NCBI GenBank assembly: GCA_030655315.1 | Contig: JAURVT010000049.1 | Coordinates: 124,001 to 188,000, forward strand | DNA length: 64,000 bases | Reading direction: 5' to 3' | DNA from: Nocardioidaceae bacterium | GTDB taxonomy: Bacteria > Actinomycetota > Actinomycetes > Propionibacteriales > Nocardioidaceae | Shown here: positions 62,531-64,000 of the stretch, in pieces | How the letters are laid out: each line of letters opens with the position of its first letter | Position numbering within the stretch: position 1 is the stretch's first letter | The notes under the pieces: model-generated | The model's input: the letters and a program-made list of their open reading frames with translations, nothing else | The model's database searches: none | Told to the model about the DNA's origin: nothing | Position numbers and translations under genes: made by a program

Positions 62531-62582
62531 GTGACGTTGCGGTTTGGTGAAGCGTCACAGAGGGTGACGTTACCTGCGTCAC
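62531..62582. promoter_or_regulatory. Tandem GTGACG/CGTCAC dyads in a divergent promoter
   Basis: Half sites GTGACGTT (62531-62538 and 62564-62571) and GCGTCAC (62552-62558 and 62576-62582) are arranged as two inverted pairs in the 98-base gap. The second pair has a 7-base spacer (GTGACG-N7-CGTCAC) and the first a 16-base spacer. This is a typical binding arrangement for a TetR-type dimer between divergent lipid genes. Confidence 0.5.
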
Positions 62583-62606
62583 ATCCGATCCGCTGGAGAG
62601 TGTCCG

Positions 62607-64000
62607 TTGTCCTACATGCCGCCCACCGACTCGATGTACCTGCTGGCCGAGTCCCGTGAGCACCCCATGCACGTCGGCGGCCTGCAGCTCTTCGTCCCGC
62701 CCGAGGGGACCGGGCCCGAGCACGTCCGCGCGATCTTCGACCGGCTCACCGACACCGAGGACGTCGACTCGGCGTTCCGCAAGCGTCCGGCGCGGCCGGT
62801 CGACCTGCTCGGGACGCTGTGGTGGGCCGAGGACGAGACGGTCGACTTCGACTACCACGTGCGGCACTCGGCCGTCCCCGGTCCCGGGCGCGTCCGCGAG
62901 CTGCTCCAGCTGACGTCGCGCTGGCACAGCAGCCTGCTCGACCGGTACCGGCCGCTGTGGGAGATGCACCTCGTGGAGGGGCTCGCCGACGGTCGCTTCG
63001 CGGTCTACTCCAAGATCCACCACTCGGTGATGGACGGTGTCTCGGCGCTGCGCACCCTCGAGCACGCCCTGTCGACCGACCCCGACGCGCGTGACAGCCC
63101 GGCGCCCTGGGCCCCGCGTCCCCGCGTCGCGTCGGAGTCCGACGTCGAGGTGGGCGGCGACGGCGGCGGGCTCGTCGGGACGCTGCTCGGCGCGGCCCGC
63201 GGCGGGCTGGGCCTGGCCGGCCAGGCGGCGGGTGTACCGCCCGCGCTGGCCCGGATCGCCACGCAGGCGGCCCGCGAGCGCGACGTGATGGTCCCCTTCG
63301 AGGCACCCCGGACGATCCTGAACCGACGCGTCGGGGGAGCGCGCCGCTTCGCGGCCCAGACCTGGCCGATGGAGCGGGTGCGCGCCGTGGCGACCGCGGC
63401 CGGCGTCACGCTCAACGACGTCGTGCTCGCCATGTGCGGCGGGGCGCTGCGCGAGTACCTCGTCGAGCAGATGGCGCTGCCCGACGCCCCGCTCACCGCG
63501 ATGGTGCCCGTGTCGCTCAAGCTGCGCGAGGGCCAGGCCGAGGCGGGCGGCAACTCCGTCGGCGCGATCGTCGTCAGCCTCGCGACGGACCAGACCGACG
63601 CGGCGGTGCGGCTGGCCCACGTCCACCAGTCGGTGGTGCAGGCCAAGGCGAACCTGTCGGGCCTGACGCCGCTGCAGATCCTGGCGATGTCGGCGCTCGT
63701 CGTCGCCCCGCTCGGGCTGACGTCGGTGCCGGGCTTCGTCCGCTCCACGCCGCCGCCGTTCAACCTGATCATCTCCAACGTGCCCGGCCCGCGCGAGACG
63801 CTCTACTGGGACGGCGCCCGGCTCGACGGCGTCTACCCCGCCTCGATCGTCCTCGACGGCCAGGCCCTCAACATCACCCTCACGAGCCGTCCCGACAGCC
63901 TCGACTTCGGCATCGTCGGCTGCCGCCAGTCCGTCCCCCACCTCCAGCGCCTCCTCGGCCACCTCGAGGACTCCCTCTCCGACCTCGAGGACGCCGTCCT
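62607..64000 (+). CDS. WS/DGAT wax ester synthase / diacylglycerol acyltransferase (3'-truncated by window end)
   Basis: The frame runs off the end after about 464 codons, so the C terminus is missing. MPPTDSMYLLAES is the usual N terminus, HHSVMDGVSALRTLEHAL (HHxxxDG) is the active site near residue 139, and VPVSLKLREGQAEAGGNSVGAIVVSLAT and NLIISNVPGP are the second-half signatures. It joins acyl-CoA to diacylglycerol or fatty alcohol. I start at TTG 62607 because GGAG lies 8 nt upstream; the ATG at 62616 is possible. Confidence 0.93.
   Translation, partial: MSYMPPTDSMYLLAESREHPMHVGGLQLFVPPEGTGPEHVRAIFDRLTDTEDVDSAFRKRPARPVDLLGTLWWAEDETVDFDYHVRHSAVPGPGRVRELLQLTSRWHSSLLDRYRPLWEMHLVEGLADGRFAVYSKIHHSVMDGVSALRTLEHALSTDPDARDSPAPWAPRPRVASESDVEVGGDGGGLVGTLLGAARGGLGLAGQAAGVPPALARIATQAARERDVMVPFEAPRTILNRRVGGARRFAAQTWPMERVRAVATAAGVTLNDVVLAMCGGALREYLVEQMALPDAPLTAMVPVSLKLREGQAEAGGNSVGAIVVSLATDQTDAAVRLAHVHQSVVQAKANLSGLTPLQILAMSALVVAPLGLTSVPGFVRSTPPPFNLIISNVPGPRETLYWDGARLDGVYPASIVLDGQALNITLTSRPDSLDFGIVGCRQSVPHLQRLLGHLEDSLSDLEDAV

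Overview
The window is very GC-rich, with dense, often overlapping genes and many GTG starts. The gene content is that of an actinobacterium: mycothiol deacetylase mshB, actinobacterial dapD, the 7Fe ferredoxin fdxC, DUF3117, DUF4245, DUF6542, a SigE/anti-sigma pair and a WS/DGAT acyltransferase. Gene order resembles, from memory, the Rv1098c-Rv1232c stretch of Mycobacterium tuberculosis (fum, glpX, DUF4245, xseBA, ispH, ychF, mshB, fdxC, dapC, dapD, dapE, LOG, folP2, O-methyltransferase, sigE, tatB, mrp). The lack of mycobacterial lipid genes and the overall style suggest a relative of Nocardioides or Aeromicrobium. That placement is inference. No tRNA, rRNA, CRISPR array, insertion sequence or prophage was seen, and no gene-free stretch exceeds about 160 bases.

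Layout. 1-10 kb: a gene bracketed by 82-bp inverted repeats, then fumarase, a spermidine-synthase-like protein, an EAL/HDOD protein, hydrolases, a PfkB sugar kinase with GlpX fructose bisphosphatase, and a molybdate-type ABC transporter (modC, modB and a HTH-TOBE protein, but no modA). 10-19 kb: ThrE-type exporter, DUF4245, exonuclease VII, IspH, DUF6542, RmuC, GNAT, YchF and a SnoaL-fused ECF sigma factor. 19-31 kb: a small protein that shares the sigma factor's promoter motif, an HTH/membrane pair, a pseudouridine synthase, a MASE1-PAS-GGDEF-EAL protein, a secreted EEP-family nuclease, a YibE/F protein, a CPA1 antiporter, a NUDIX hydrolase and an S9 peptidase. 31-44 kb: mshB cluster, VanW protein, fdxC-dapC, an iron-regulated siderophore-binding lipoprotein, a peptidoglycan-type secreted protein, dapD, dapE and LOG. 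44-57 kb: folP2-like gene, M14 peptidase, enoyl-CoA hydratase, DUF3117, O-methyltransferase, sigE with an anti-sigma/RseB fusion, subtilase, tatB, mrp, DUF1003, MgtE-N/CBS and an OFA transporter. 57-64 kb: secreted protein, FdhF/YdeP molybdoenzyme, flavin/PLP-oxidase-fold protein, HSL-type hydrolase and a truncated WS/DGAT gene.

Genes that work together: dapC, dapD and dapE cover three steps of the succinylase route to diaminopimelate and lysine. fdxC-dapC, mshB-127aa-flavin reductase-vanW, sigE-anti-sigma and modBC are coupled by 1-4 nt overlaps or very short gaps. The molybdate transporter and the FdhF-type enzyme form a possible molybdenum axis, with a formate/oxalate-type carrier nearby.

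The most notable signals are: (1) two near-identical ECF41-type promoters (GGTCAC-A/G, 16-nt spacer, CGTC), one before the SnoaL-fused sigma gene and one before the adjacent small gene; (2) an O-methyltransferase whose conserved N terminus can only be read from an ATC start placed behind a perfect AGGAGG; (3) an 82-bp inverted repeat bracketing one gene; (4) about twenty genes with a TAnnnT-like hexamer 5-8 nt before the start codon, the signature of leaderless transcription.
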